This document shows, in pieces, positions 10,830 through 22,044 of a DNA stretch of 64,000 nt; positions within the stretch are counted from its first letter, which is position 1, and every line of letters starts with the position of its first letter. Under the pieces are notes generated by a model. It was not told the DNA's origin. It ran no database searches and saw nothing but the letters and a program-made list of their open reading frames with translations. Origin of the DNA: Alopecurus myosuroides (lineage: Eukaryota > Streptophyta > Magnoliopsida > Poales > Poaceae); assembly GCA_028641055.1 (NCBI GenBank), contig CM054061.1, forward strand, positions 55,098,081-55,162,080, in the 5' to 3' direction. The position numbers were made by a program, and so were the translations under genes.

Positions 10830-12165
10830 TGTTGGTACGCGTAGAGATAAAACGAAAACTTTTCCTACGCAAAGCTCCCAAGATCTAGCCGAGGTAGAAG
10901 GCCACGAGTATTACCACTAGACGCGCAGGTGCGGATTATCGATGTAGCGCGTCGGGTCGGGGCAGTGCAGTCCCACGATCCGGTCCGGCCGATCCAATCC
11001 CTCGAACGTCGAAGTGCTGAACGTACAGCACCTCTGCCGGTATCCACACGTACGAGGAGGAGCTCCGACGGCGGACTGCTAGGTCCGGTGCGGCGGCTGG
11101 ACTGAGTGGGGCTAGGGTTCCCAACGCATGGGAGAGTGGACTAACGTGCCCGCTGGGCAACCTGCGCCCCTCTTTATATAGCGTATGGTAATGGGCTTCA
11201 CAACACTTGTGGCCCATTCCCTCCGTGAGTCCGACTCACTAACTCAGTCCATTTCCGGTTCGGGTCCAACCCAACCAATGCTTGCTCCCGCTCTTAAGTG
11301 TGCGACCCTGCAGGCTCATGGCGACATGGACACGATTGGAGTCCTACTCCCAATCGATCAATCGGTAGCGGCTCCTAGCAGAACGTGCCGACTCCCAAGT
11401 CCCATTGAGTCATGACGACATACCTTTCAATGCGATATTCATCTTAGTCCCTTTTGCCTCACGATATACCTTGTCGAGATATAGGCGATTTATCGTCATC
11501 CCTTAAATAGCTCAACTCTCTTCTCGATCCGTGATATGTGATTCATCTGACTAACTCTTTAGTCAATAGACACAGTTAACACTTAACTGAGTCGCGCATG
11601 GCCATGCTTCCTGAATCATATCACTCGAGAGGGCCCAGAGAATATCTCTCCAATCGGAGGGGCAAAATCCCATCTTGATTATCCACATCACGCAGCTTGC
11701 TTCTCATTCGACCCGAACTCTGCCTTTATAGTTGCCTTGTCACAGAACAACGTTTGACAGAACCTAAGTCGGTGATCCACAACTCGGATTGTGCGACAAC
11801 CTCAGGTCTAAGGATTACATTGATTGAGACATGCAAATGACGACTTGATCGTTGCATCTCAATGTGGGTCAGTCCGACTTGCTAAACTCTTTAGCCAAGT
11901 CCGTGAACGTTGGAATGGCATCACCATGCCCATGACAAGTGGAACCGTGTCATCAGCCAACACTCACATTAGTCTAGGATGTGTGTCCAGCACAACCTTA
12001 ACGACCAAGGACAATTAGTATGAACAACGTGAATATATGGTTCCACAATCGAATCACATATTCAATGACATATATCAGATGTTCAAAACAAGGACAACTT
12101 AATAACTTTATGAATACAGTGGGAATTACATCATACATGATTGCCTCTAGGGCATATTCCCAACA
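10830..12165 (-). repeat. Copia B 5' LTR (1336 bp)
   Basis: Partner of 4173-5508. It carries the element's probable promoter on the minus strand and is followed by the ccacg duplication at 12166-12170. Confidence 0.96.
11172..11182 (-). promoter_or_regulatory. TATA box of copia B 5' LTR
   Basis: Reads GCTATATAAAG on the minus strand, within a CG-rich context. A transcript would start about 25-30 bases downstream, near 11145. The same sequence occurs in the 3' LTR at 4515-4525. The call rests on motif and orientation only. Confidence 0.6.
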
Positions 12166-12170
12166 CCACG

Positions 12171-15100
12171 AACCACCCAGCGCGCCTTGTAGCGCTCGAG
12201 GACGCCGTCGGGGACGAGTTTGTGCTTGAAGACCCACTTGCCGGTGATGACGTTGGCGCGAGGAAGCCGAGGAACCAGCTCCCAGGTCCGGTTGCGCTGC
12301 AGCGCGTCGTACTCCTCCTGCATAGCGGCGCGCCAGTGGGGGTCGCGCAAGGCGGCGCGAGCCGAGGTGGGCACCGGCGAGGGGGCGGAGGAGGACGAAG
12401 CACTCGGCGACGGAGAGGGCGCCGCCGCCTCACTGGACGCAGGAACCCCGCCGTCATGCGGCAGGACGCTGTTGCCGCTGGCCCAGAAGGCAGACGCGGC
12501 GGATGGCGAAGCCGTGCAGACGTACTGGTCGGCGGGGTAGCGCGTAGACATGCGTCGTACACCCGCACGTGCTCGGGTGAGCATGGGTGCGGGAGCTGCA
12601 GCGACGGGCGGCGAGGCGGGCGATGAAGCGGCCGAGGGAGCGGTCGATGACGAGGCGGGGGACGAGGACGCCGGGGACGCGACCGGCGTCACGGTCGGGG
12701 GCGCCGCGGGCGACGGCGGCGACGGGGGCGCCGCGGGAGATGGCGGAGACGGAGCCGCCGCGGACGTCGGCGGCGACGGAGGCGGACCAGACGGGGCCGG
12801 TGCAGAGGGGGCCGCCGGGCGCCGGGGGCGTCGTCAGTAGTCCCTGCTGAAACGGAAAAATCAACTCGTCAAAGTACACGTGCCGGGAGGTGATCACGCG
12901 ATGGGAGACCGGGTCGTAGCAGCGGTAGCCCTTGGTGTTGGCGGGGTAGCCGAGAAACACGCAAGGAAGAGAGCGCGGCGCAAGCTTGTGCGCGGCGTTG
13001 GCAGCGGTGTTGGGGTAACACCGGCAGCCGAAGATGCGAAGATCATCGTAGGAGGGCGGTACACCGTAGAGGAGGTGATGCGGTGTATAAGACCAACGCA
13101 CACGACACGGGCGGATGTTGACGAGGAGGGTCGCCATGGCAAGGGCATCCGGCCAGAACCGTGGGGGCATGTGCGCATGAAACAGAAGGGTGCGGACGCA
13201 GTCGTTGAGGGTGCGAAGCATCCGTTCGACACGACCGTTCTGTGGAGATGTGTAGGGACACGTGAGACGTAAGACGGCGCCATGTGCGGCGAGAAGCGAG
13301 CGGATAGCGATGTTGTCGAACTCTTTCCCGTTGTCGGTTTGTAAGGCGTGGATGGGGCGACCAAACTGAGTGGAAACGAAGGCGAAAAAGGCGGTGATGG
13401 TGGCGGCGACATCGGATTTCCGACGAAGGGGAAAAGTCCATACAAAATGCGAGTAATCATCCAGAAGCACAAGATAATATGTATAACCAGAATTACTCGA
13501 AACAGGCGAGGTCCAAACATCACTAGAACTAAACGGAAGACGAACATGTTTGCCTAGACGACATGCTTCACAGGAGTGAGCATCCGTTTTATTACAAGTG
13601 AAAGAAAATCCTTGCATTATTTGACGCATAGTGGCGGAGCTAGGATGGCCGAGGCGGGCGTGCCAAAGATCGACACCGGCGGAGAGGGCGAGTGGGCCGT
13701 TGGCGGAGGTGGAGGCCGAACCAACGGGGTAGAGATCGCCGGGGCTGTCACATCGGTGGAGAAGCATCCGAGTACGACCATCCTTAACAGAAAAACCAGA
13801 GGCGTCAAATTCCACAGTCACAGAATTATCACGAGTAAGAGAACGAACAGAAACAAGGTTTTTGATCAAGTTAGGGGAGACAAGAACGTTGTGGAGAGAG
13901 AGAGGGGTGGAGGTGGAAGGGAAAGCGACGGAACCGGTGTGAGTAATGGGGAGAGCATGACCGTTGCCAACGATGATGCGAGAGGAAGTGGAGGCGGGTG
14001 TAGAAAAAGAGAGGTTACCAGGGTGCGCCGCCATGTGCGCGGATGCGCCAGTGTCCATGAACCAGTCACCGCCGTCAGCGTACGCCCCAGCAGTAGGGGC
14101 GCTCTGGAGGGCGGTCAGGAGGGCAGGGTCCCACTGAGCCGAGGGCGCGGAGTAGGCAGGGGCGGCGTAGGCGGCGTAGCCCGGCGGGGCGGCGTAGCCG
14201 GGCGCGGGCGGCTGCGGCGCCGCGAAGTGCGCCTGATGAGTGGCGGGGCGCGATCCCAAGATGCCCGGGAAGGGGGCGCGCGGCACCGGCATGGTGTACG
14301 CGTGGACGACACCGGTCCACGGGTTGTGGCCGTTGATCCACGGCGGCGTAGGAGCGGCCGGGGCAGGGGCGCGGGGGGCGGTAGGGGCGCCGTTCCCGCC
14401 ACCGTTCCCGCCACCACCGCGGCGGCGACGTCCGCGACGGCCGTTCCCACCGCCACCACCCGTGGCCGGAGGAGGGGGTGGTGGAGGCGGTTGGGCGTAG
14501 AACCCCGGGTGCGGCCCCGGGGGGCGTGGAGCAGGAGCCGGGGCGGGCGCACGTGGCACGGAGGCGGGGGCAGGGGCGCCCCGGGAGGCGGCGGCCATGA
14601 AGGCGGTGTGGGCCGCCCGAGCACGGAGGTGCTTGAGCCGGCGCTCCTCGAGGCGCAGGTAGGCGACGGCCGTCTCAAAAGACGGCGTGGAGAGGAGGGT
14701 GAGGTTGGCGGCGGCGTTGCTGAGATCCTCGCCGAGACCCGCCGACAAGGTGGAGAGCATGATCTTGTCATCTATCGGGAACTCCAAGTCGCGCAGCTCA
14801 TCGGAGAGAGACTTGAGCTTGAGGACGTACTCGTCGAGGGTGTGGTCGTTCTGGTGGGTGCCGAAGAATTCCTGCTGGAGGAAGGTGACCCGCTGGATCT
14901 TGTTGTCGGTGAAGAGGCCGGTGATTTTCACCCAGACCGTGCGCGCCGAGTCGCCGTCCCGGACGACGGTGCGGAAGATCTCGTTGGAGACAGTCAGGTA
15001 AAACCAGCGGATGATGGTGGCGTCGATGGCGAGCCACTCGGGGTCATGCGGCATGGCGAGGAGGTCGATGGTGCCGTCGACGTGGTCGAGGAGGTCGTAC

Positions 15101-15297
15101 TCGCGGAAGAGGAGGCCGAAGTACGTCTTCCATGGGAAGAAGTTGGCAGCAGTGTCGGAGAGCGTCACCGGGACGTGATCGGCGATGGCGATCTCGCGGA
15201 TGACGCCGATGGAGGGGCCGGCGAAGGGGTTGCGGCTGCCGGAGTGCGAGGAGCTGAACGGATCGGAGGGGCCGGAGGAGGAGTTGAAGCCGGCCAT
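12171..15297 (-). pseudogene. Copia A gag, protease, integrase and start of reverse transcriptase
   Basis: An ATG at 15297 opens a frame beginning MAGFNSSSGPSDPF. Gag (UBN2-like) runs to about residue 240, then a Pro/Ala/Gly/Arg-rich tail. The protease site is DWFMDTGASAHM. Integrase shows HARLGHP with CEACRLGK, then DVWTSPV, TDNGKEFDN and NGRVERML. The segment just before DVWTSPV looks about a dozen codons shorter than in relatives. The frame is lost at a C-run on the minus strand near 12805-12812. Coding continues in another frame through an alanine/serine/proline linker into AALRDPHWRAAMQEEYDAL and GKWVFKHK, the N-terminus of reverse transcriptase, until copia B interrupts it. No CCHC zinc knuckle is visible. 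Base composition is very GC-rich compared with copia B. Confidence 0.9.
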
Positions 15298-15510
15298 GGC
15301 GATCTAGGGGCAGCGGAAGAGGTGGGGCTGGTGGGTGGGGCGGAAGTGGTGGGTGGAGGAGGGGCCGGCGGCGCCTGGGAGGAGGGCGACGGCTGGGGAG
15401 GAGGGAGGTGGCCGGCGGCGCCCGAGGATAGGGGCGGCGGCGGTGGTGGAGCCGGCGGCGGCGGCGCCCAAGGAGGGGGCAGCGGCGGCGGCTAGGTCAG
15501 GACCGTGAGG

Positions 15511-15523
15511 GGCTCTGATACCA
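15511..15523 (-). other. Copia A primer-binding site (tRNA-iMet)
   Basis: Reads TGGTATCAGAGCC on the minus strand directly against the 5' LTR. This is the usual complement of the initiator methionine tRNA 3' end used by plant copia elements. Confidence 0.9.
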
Positions 15524-15660
15524 TGTAGAATAATTATGGGACAATGCACGAACCCAATAGGGCCGGCTGCTCTCATTATATTGACAGACACATGTACAAT
15601 TACAGGTACAACCCTGACAAAATACGGGGACCTATACCTAGTACAATATGTTACTCAACA
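15524..15660 (-). repeat. Copia A 5' LTR (137 bp)
   Basis: Partner of 2693-2829. Followed by the second ctaat copy at 15661-15665. Transcription would start here on the minus strand. The region is too short to assign a TATA box with confidence. Confidence 0.95.
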
Positions 15661-16085
15661 CTAATTACGAGTAGTCCAAATTTCCCAACACACCGCAACA
15701 AGAAGCATTGTATAAACTTTGTACCGTCAGGGAAAAATTTGTATAGCCAAGCCATACTTTACCACAGTGACCCGGGACAAGAACCAGTCACAAATATAGA
15801 CCCCTAGAGACCTCCAAATTACTTTGGCATTTGAACAACCGAAAAACAGGTGATTCGCAGTTTCCAACAGGCCATGAAAAGAAAATAAAGGATTAACATC
15901 CCCCCCCCCTTTTTTTTCAAAATTTCTCTAGTCCAGATAGCATTGCGAAACAACTGCCATAGAAAATCTTTAATTTTCAGAGACAATTTGGCCTTCCAAA
16001 TACACTTATTATCCCACTGTAACTTCGATTCCAAAAACTGATACATTGATTTAGTATAAAATCCATCATTAGCGGTCCAAGTCAC
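15661..16085 (-). pseudogene. LINE pol C-terminal region with zf-RVT domain
   Basis: The minus strand from 16085 reads DGFYTKSMYQFLES...WKAKLSLKIKDFLWQLFRNAIWTREILKKK, the zinc-binding (zf-RVT) region that follows reverse transcriptase in plant LINEs. After a C/T homopolymer disruption (about 15901-15918) it continues in other frames as CSNAKVIWRSLG and later VAVCWEIWTTRN near 15670. Here copia A cuts it, and the tail reappears at 2692. Several frameshifts show it is a relic. The upstream parts of this LINE (reverse transcriptase, endonuclease) are not seen above 16085. Confidence 0.75.
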
Positions 16086-18229
16086 CGTGTGATTGATCTA
16101 ATCTTGCCACACTCTTGGCACATGTCACAATGTAACCCCACTACTCTTCCATCAAAGTGAGCTTAGAAAAGGTAACTTATAATCACATTCGACCACTTTC
16201 TCAAAGGTCCATTCTTGTGCTTGGCAAATATCGAACAAACTAGGATACGAAACACATAGAGAGTTACCTTCTTACCGACGTATGTTGCACAATTTAATTT
16301 TTTCTTGCGTCCATCGTAACCGCCAAGATCTGCTAAGATAGCAAGGCATGTCCATACATGTGATGATCTAGTACTTACGATTACCAACGGCGGAAGAATG
16401 GTGTAGTCGTACTAGATTCTAAACACGTAAATTCTAAGAGTTAGTCCTAATTGTAAGGATGTCGCTCGCTGCCTCGTTAAGGATCACACGTGTAATCCTA
16501 CTTATAGTATCCACGCATCCACTTGCATCAACCCGGCAGCGCTGTGTCATCCGGGACTCAGGAAGAGAGAACAACCTTTCGACGTATCTTTGGTGGTAGT
16601 TCAAATCAACTTGATTAGGGCTATATGTGCGGTGACCCAGCACACCACTGCATTGTAGTTCACAAGTCGTTGACATAATACTCACAGAATGACTTATCTA
16701 TGAATATTACATCCCTTAGAGTGGTACACCAGAAACATAGCAGATCCAAGCAAAGCTATATGATACAATATTCATTACAAAATCTCGAGAATCTCCCTTT
16801 GATGTATCAAAGAAAATCTCGTGCAAATAAAACATCAGAAGAAGCAATTCGTAACTCTAAGCTGGAGAATAACTCTAGTTTCGAATCTAATCCACTACGG
16901 CTAATCACAACTCTAATCTATGGCATCTAAGAAACTAAGTCCAGGAATGGACTCCGCCTTCGACTTGATAGCTTCTCCTCCACCGGCGTTATTGATGACG
17001 ATGCTTCACCGACTAAGTAATATATGACTCCTCCTAGCTTCATTAGATAGCGATGACTTCACGATGAGGATCTCCCTTGAGTATTTTCTCTCTCTCAAAC
17101 CTAACATGTATGCAAACCGCTACCAATTTATTCAGAGAAGTACTCACCTATATTTCACGTCTAAAGAAAACTCCAGTAGAAGAACATATCTTGTTAAGAC
17201 TAGGCTTCTCACATATTTTATTTATGTTCCCTGTTTTAAGTTGTACTACTTATGAATTTTTGTTCTCTTGAAAACAACACTGTCATAAAATTTAATTTGT
17301 CATGTGGTGTTGTTTGATTTGATCTTTTAATGAAATCATAAGTCTAACTTGCATTGCTTTACTAGATAGTAGTAAATATGCTGAAATAGTCAATGTTGCA
17401 TTGCTTTACTAGATATATAGTAGTAAATCAGAAGTCTAACTTGCATTGCTTTGCTAGATAGTAGTAAATCTACCGAGCAATTTCTTTTATTGTTGTGTGT
17501 CTCATGTTTCCTACATTGCATTATTTTATAGGAAGCTGCTACTTTGATTCTAGTGGTTGTGAACAAGCCGCCAGGGTCGTGGGACCCTGTGAGCACATCC
17601 GAATTTGGTATGTCTATAATGCTTATTCATATTTATTTTACCAATGCATGATTGTTGGTTATTTGGATATTAATCTTTAAAACTATACGGGAACCAAAGT
17701 GATACTCCGATCTTACTAGTTTCTTGATTTATTTTACATTAGTCCTAAAATGATTCCATAGAATCTAAAGCGTTTTAGAAAAAGAAAAGGAAATCTGATG
17801 ATGACGAAGAGATGATGTTCTCCATTATGCCTACATTGTACTTTCATATACATTGAAATTCATGTGTTCATGGCGAGCCAAATTCTTGTTTTCTCGATTG
17901 AAGATGAACAACACTAATCATATTCATGTTCCCCTTTTTTATGGCAAAGATGTTTAATTTTTTTGGTTCATATTAATGTGACACACTGTATAGCTTTTAA
18001 TCAGCAACCTAATTAATATTATTGTTCTTTCACACTTGTCAGGTGCAACTTCATTCTCTAGAAGCAATTTCATCTTGATGTTGTTGTTGGTGTGGCAAAG
18101 ATTTCTCTTGTAAAAAATTGATACAAATACTACTTTAATAAAAAAAATTGAGTTTAAGGTGGTTGTAGCCACCGCTCGATTAGATAGAAAAGAGTTGACC
18201 CAGTTTATAAGGGAAACTGGACCCGAAAA
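16086..18229. other. Intergenic DNA, no supported gene
   Basis: AT-rich sequence with only short ORFs lacking recognisable domains. The part from 16390 to 17080 has the look of retroelement LTR or UTR sequence, but no partner copy is in the window. A short phrase at 17520-17600 (GCEQAARVVGPCEHIRIW in one frame) might be a gene scrap and is not enough for a call. Confidence 0.5.
17347..17475 (+). repeat. Short imperfect tandem repeat
   Basis: The words TTGCATTGCTTTACTAGATA and AGTAGTAAAT recur three times in tandem at about 50-60 bp spacing, with small indels between units. No coding potential. Confidence 0.6.
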
Positions 18230-19560
18230 CCGTACAAACTATACATTACCCCATTTATAAGAAAAACAGGGCAAAAAAACCGCACAAATGAGGGGACCCA
18301 TCGTCCACACGACACTCGTCCACCAAACGCCACAAACACACACCTCTGGCTCGGGGCTGCCACCCCGACTTACACCACGCGGTACCAAAGCCGCACACGA
18401 ACCGCAATGTCGTACGACCTAGCCGTCTCGTAGACCTTGCTACCAAAACGGCCGCCCGCAGACCTCAACGCCGCGCCAAATCTGAGGCCGCCGTCCCGGC
18501 ATAGCAGCCAGATCAAGTTTCGCATTGCCCGGAGGTGATCCAGTCGAGTCGACGAACCCACTATCTTCATAGCCCAAGGTTGCCACTCAAACCCGTGCAA
18601 GGGCACGGCCCTGCCCCTTAGGACCGCCGCTACGTGGGATCTCGAGGCCGCCGCCTTGACGAACCACCACCGTCCGGGGCCGTTGCCCCGACAACCGCCT
18701 CCCTTGATAGCAGAGCCACCGCCGCCGTCCGCCACAACTAACCGTGTCGTGATGGCTAAGAACCTCCAAGACGACGCCTCCAACAAGGTAGCGACGCGTC
18801 CGTCGCCGTCATCCGCTCCCGATGGAGCTTAGGCTTTCACCTGGAGGTCTTGGAACCACACACGTCAGTCAGGATCGAGGCCTCCACAACAACGCCAACT
18901 AAAAGGAGAACGACACCCGGAAGCGCCATCGTTGTTGACACCGACCGAGTCGATGCAAACTTTTTCCCGGAGCTCTATCCGACCACAAGGCGAAAGGAGC
19001 GACGGGGCGGATGGCGGGGCCATGCTGTCAACCACCGAGCTCCACAACACCATTTGCGCCTCCGCCATCGATGCGACCAGCAAGCCGCCACACGTCACAA
19101 CCCGCACACGTCGCCCGTCGCCCCCCGTGGCAGAGGTCTACATCCACGCTGGCCATCCCAACCGCCCCGAATCACCCTCCATGCCCAGCCTCCGCCCTCG
19201 AGGCCGGTGGCGAGTCCACCAGGCCAGGCCGCCAGATCCAACCTGCCGCGGAAGCCCTCACAGCGGCGAGACGAGAGCGCCGCCCCAAAGAATCCGGCGG
19301 CGCCCAGTCGCACGCATCAACCGGCACCCTCGGCTCCTCCAAGCGTTGCCGGCCCCTCGCGCCTCCACGACCCCCAATCCATGCGAGCCCGCCCTCCTGA
19401 GGAGAGAGCACGAAGACGGAACCTCCCACCGCCACCTTCCCTAGGGGCGTGTGCGGGCCCTTTTGGACGGCGCCCCCCTAGGGCGGTGGCGAGGGGGAGG
19501 CGCGGTGAGGCCTCAACCGGCGACGGCTAGGGTTTCCCCGTGTCGCCCAGAGGAGGGCAA
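18230..19560. other. GC-rich island of unknown origin
   Basis: A sharply GC-rich block between AT-rich flanks. The longest frame (18850-19530, +, 226 residues) is Arg/Pro/Ser-rich with no domain and overlaps other open frames, so composition alone could explain it. CTAGGGTTTCCCC at about 19528-19540 is a motif common in plant 5' regions. It may be a captured gene fragment or the GC-rich part of a transposon. I see no terminal repeats. Confidence 0.4.
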
Positions 19561-20599
19561 TGCGGGGGACGGGGGTGCTGGATCTAAGAAGAAGAATTTG
19601 ATCAGACCACTTTAATAAATTAATGCAATGTTCTATTCAAAGTTCTAATGCTTCTTGAGATATTGTACCATTTTGAATTGTTGTAATGCTTCTTAAGATG
19701 GTGTAAAGATTAGATTTTTTATGAGGTGTTGTTGAATGTATTGTTGAATGTATGATGTAAATATTACTCCAGATTTTTATGATGCAATGAGGTGACGCTG
19801 AATGTGCTGCTGAATCTTTGATGAAACACTGATATCTTAATACACGTGTGCCAAACAAGTGAGTTTTGGGAAAGGGGTGATTAGTAAGGGGATTTAGAGG
19901 AGGGAAATGGATTGGGTGACCGGGTTGTTTTCACCAAAACCCATGTGTATAATACACAACAACACTCCTGAGCACACTGTCCCCAAACAAGGCCTTAGGC
20001 CTAGTTCATTTAATCCCCTAGAGACATGGGTTAGCGGATTGCAGGTTGTGGCCCAATCCTGGTTGTCCAACCCGAGGAGATAACTCAGACTCGTGAGACC
20101 GTGGTTTTCTTTAGCCCCACTCTAAATTATTGCCCAACCCATTCCACCAATTTTACTTAGATTCAGTATGGAAAAAATTTCTCTCCATCCGACTTGTGGA
20201 AATAATTACTCGAACCGAGCGAGCGACGATAGGCCAACGATGGTGCCACGATTCCGCATACACAAGGTCTAAACGAACATGCTCCTGAACGCATGGTTTA
20301 GAAGGGATTATGAGAAACGGATTAGGAGGGATTGGGTGAGGCAAAACCAATCTGTAGTTGGATGGTTAGGAGAGTTGTTGTACCCGCAACTCAACAAAAT
20401 TTAAACTCTAAGTGTGTCGCATATAAGCGGAATATTCTTTCAACGGGCGACGTTCCCGTCGATAGCGAGACGTCTATGGTGACTTCGTGAATGCCAAGAT
20501 CAACCCGTCGGCTCAGTCGGAGGTGCTCATGGGGATAGAATGTACGTGTATGCGTTCATAGGGGTGAATATATGCGTGTTTATGGAGCGCTTACGTTTA
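19561..20599. other. Intergenic DNA, possible SINE/LINE-type tail near 20440-20600
   Basis: No gene is supported. The segment 20440-20600 (GACGTTCCCGTCGATAGCGA ... GTATGCGTTCATAGGGGTGA ... GAGCGCTTACG) resembles from memory a dispersed grass repeat found at SINE/LINE-like 3' ends. That is an impression, not a match I can verify. Confidence 0.3.
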
Positions 20600-20724
20600 T
20601 ACTCTCTCCGTCCGGAATTAAATGTCACAAAGTTTGACAAAAGTGGATGTATCTAACATAATTTAGTGGTAGATACATCCACTTTTGTCAAACTTTGTGA
20701 CATTTAATTTCGGACGGAGCAGTA
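20600..20724. mobile_element. Stowaway-type MITE
   Basis: An almost perfect inverted repeat from CTCTCTCCGTCCGG (20602) to CCGTCC-type sequence ending at 20722, flanked by TA on both sides. The arms of about 55 bp (ATGTCACAAAGTTTGACAAA and its complement) surround a 14-bp loop. Tc1/mariner-derived Stowaway elements have exactly this TA duplication and CTCCCTCCGT terminus. It sits about 400 bp upstream of the F-box gene. Confidence 0.92.
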
Positions 20725-21123
20725 AAGTGTTTCCTGGAGGGATTGGGTAAGAGCTATAATCCATACCTGAATCCATGCGGGGATTCAATTCCTTGCTTAC
20801 GAAAATTCTGGGTACAAGTTTATTCCTTGCTTAGCCGTCAGATTTTCGGGAGGAAATCAATAACAATGAACCAAGCGCTGATTTCGGGAGTAAATAGGGG
20901 ACCCAAATTTTGCACCGGTTTTCCCTACAAAACGGTGAACCAAGCAGGGAGGGTTTGACCCGCGCCGCCTCCCATCACCGGCCGCCGGCACCCCCGACCA
21001 CGTGTTCTATCGCCACCGGCAACAATCTACCGAGCCCCTAAGCCAGAAGGTCGACGACGCCGGCCACGTTGCTGTACCTAGCTCCTACGCCAGCAGATCG
21101 ACGCGGCCTGACCCAACACGGCC

Positions 21124-22044
21124 ATGGGGGCCGGCCGCCGCCGCAAGAATGCTCAGAGGAAAACCAATGTCGACGACGTTCCGGACGAGGTTCTCGGGCT
21201 GGCGTTAGTGCGCCTCACCTCGCCTCGCGACCTCGTCTGCGCTGCGTGCACCTGCAGGCGCTGGCGCCAAGCCATCGCGGCGGACGGCTTCCGCGTCCTC
21301 GGCTCCCTCCACGGCGCGCCGTCTTCCCACGTCGTCGGCCACTACCACGTTCCCGAGACCCAGGGCTGTCGTCCGCCTGGCCTTAATCCCGTCTTTGTTC
21401 CCTCCTCCTCCTCGCCATGGGCCGACATCTTAGCCGCGCGGAACCTCGCGCTGGACTTCGTCCCGCGGACGGAGTACAACTGGAAGCTCACCGACGTCCG
21501 GGGCGGCCTCCTGCTCCTCCTGCTCTTCTACGACGTGAACGACTCGGTGTCGCAGCTGTCACGCCTCGTCGTCTGCGATCCCCTGGCGCGGCGCTACAGG
21601 GCGCTCCCGCCCTCGGCGTTGTTCCGCGGAAGCACTTGCTTGGGCGCATTCCTCCTCGGCGGCGAGGACGCGAGCGCACGGATGAGTCTGTCAAATTTCA
21701 GGGTGACTTGCGCGCTCTATAGCGGTTGCATTGCCAAGGCCTGCGCGTTCTCGTCCGCCGCCGGTGGCCGCTGGATCTCCGGGGCCGCTGGGCGTGGCAG
21801 CACGGTGATATGCGGCGACAACTACTGGACACCCACGGTGGCGGTGCCCGTCAGCTTCGAAGGGAGCACCGAGGGGTCTGCCTACTGGACGGCCGGAGAC
21901 CATGTCCTTGCTCTCGACAAGGAGGCCGCTGAGATCTCGTCGTCCGTCCTGCCGTGGCCACCGACAAGGCGGTTCGAGTGGCACTCGCGGAAGTACCCAT
22001 ACGAGCTGCCGTGGCCACCGACGATCCGAGCCTGCCTATCCTAA
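21124..22044 (+). CDS. F-box protein, single exon, C-terminus probably altered
   Basis: An ATG at 21124 opens 306 residues. The F-box lies at about 17-59 (DDVPDEVLGLALVRLTSPRDLVCAACTCRRWRQA) and would bind SKP1 in an SCF ubiquitin ligase. The rest resembles the large grass family of F-box proteins with a degenerate beta-propeller-like region (VCDPLARRYRALPP, GSAYWTAGDHVLALDKEAAEISSSVLP). After that the frame ends in PWPPTRRFEW...CLS. A different frame (21954-22139) carries a plausible tail, DPSLPILTDLMGLEMTMARR. The 17-bp word CTGCCGTGGCCACCGAC occurs twice near 21949 and 22006, so a small duplication or indel probably shifted the frame. Whether it is functional is uncertain. Confidence 0.75.
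   Translation: MGAGRRRKNAQRKTNVDDVPDEVLGLALVRLTSPRDLVCAACTCRRWRQAIAADGFRVLGSLHGAPSSHVVGHYHVPETQGCRPPGLNPVFVPSSSSPWADILAARNLALDFVPRTEYNWKLTDVRGGLLLLLLFYDVNDSVSQLSRLVVCDPLARRYRALPPSALFRGSTCLGAFLLGGEDASARMSLSNFRVTCALYSGCIAKACAFSSAAGGRWISGAAGRGSTVICGDNYWTPTVAVPVSFEGSTEGSAYWTAGDHVLALDKEAAEISSSVLPWPPTRRFEWHSRKYPYELPWPPTIRACLS

Larger units (their letters stand above)
4173..12165 (-). mobile_element. Copia B: complete young Ty1/copia retrotransposon nested in copia A
   Basis: The 7993-bp element is bounded by 1336-bp LTRs and the 5-bp duplication ccacg (4168-4172 and 12166-12170). It has a tRNA-iMet primer site, a leader of about 1.3 kb, one open gag-pol frame and a polypurine tract, all on the minus strand. 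Only two base differences were seen between the LTRs (near 4390 and 4741). At the commonly used grass rate of 1.3e-8 per site per year this suggests well under 0.1 million years. Protein features resemble the Angela/Tork side of copia, but I cannot fix the lineage without a search. It looks structurally autonomous. Confidence 0.96.
2693..15660 (-). mobile_element. Copia A: short-LTR Ty1/copia retrotransposon, split by copia B
   Basis: The element has 137-bp LTRs beginning TG and ending CA, a 5-bp target duplication ctaat on both sides, a tRNA-iMet-type primer site next to the upper LTR and a G-rich tract next to the lower one, so it lies on the minus strand. Removing copia B (7993 bp plus one TSD) leaves 4970 bp, a usual size for compact plant copia elements such as the Ale/Retrofit group. 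That lineage assignment is my inference from size and short LTRs. Domain order on the minus strand is gag, protease, integrase, reverse transcriptase, RNase H. I see one difference between its LTRs (c versus t in ctctYattata). Confidence 0.95.

Noticed and set aside
13576..15495. 639-residue open frame on the plus strand
   Set aside because: It lies antisense to the GC-rich gag-integrase of copia A. Its Gly/Arg/Val-rich composition is the complement of the real coding strand.
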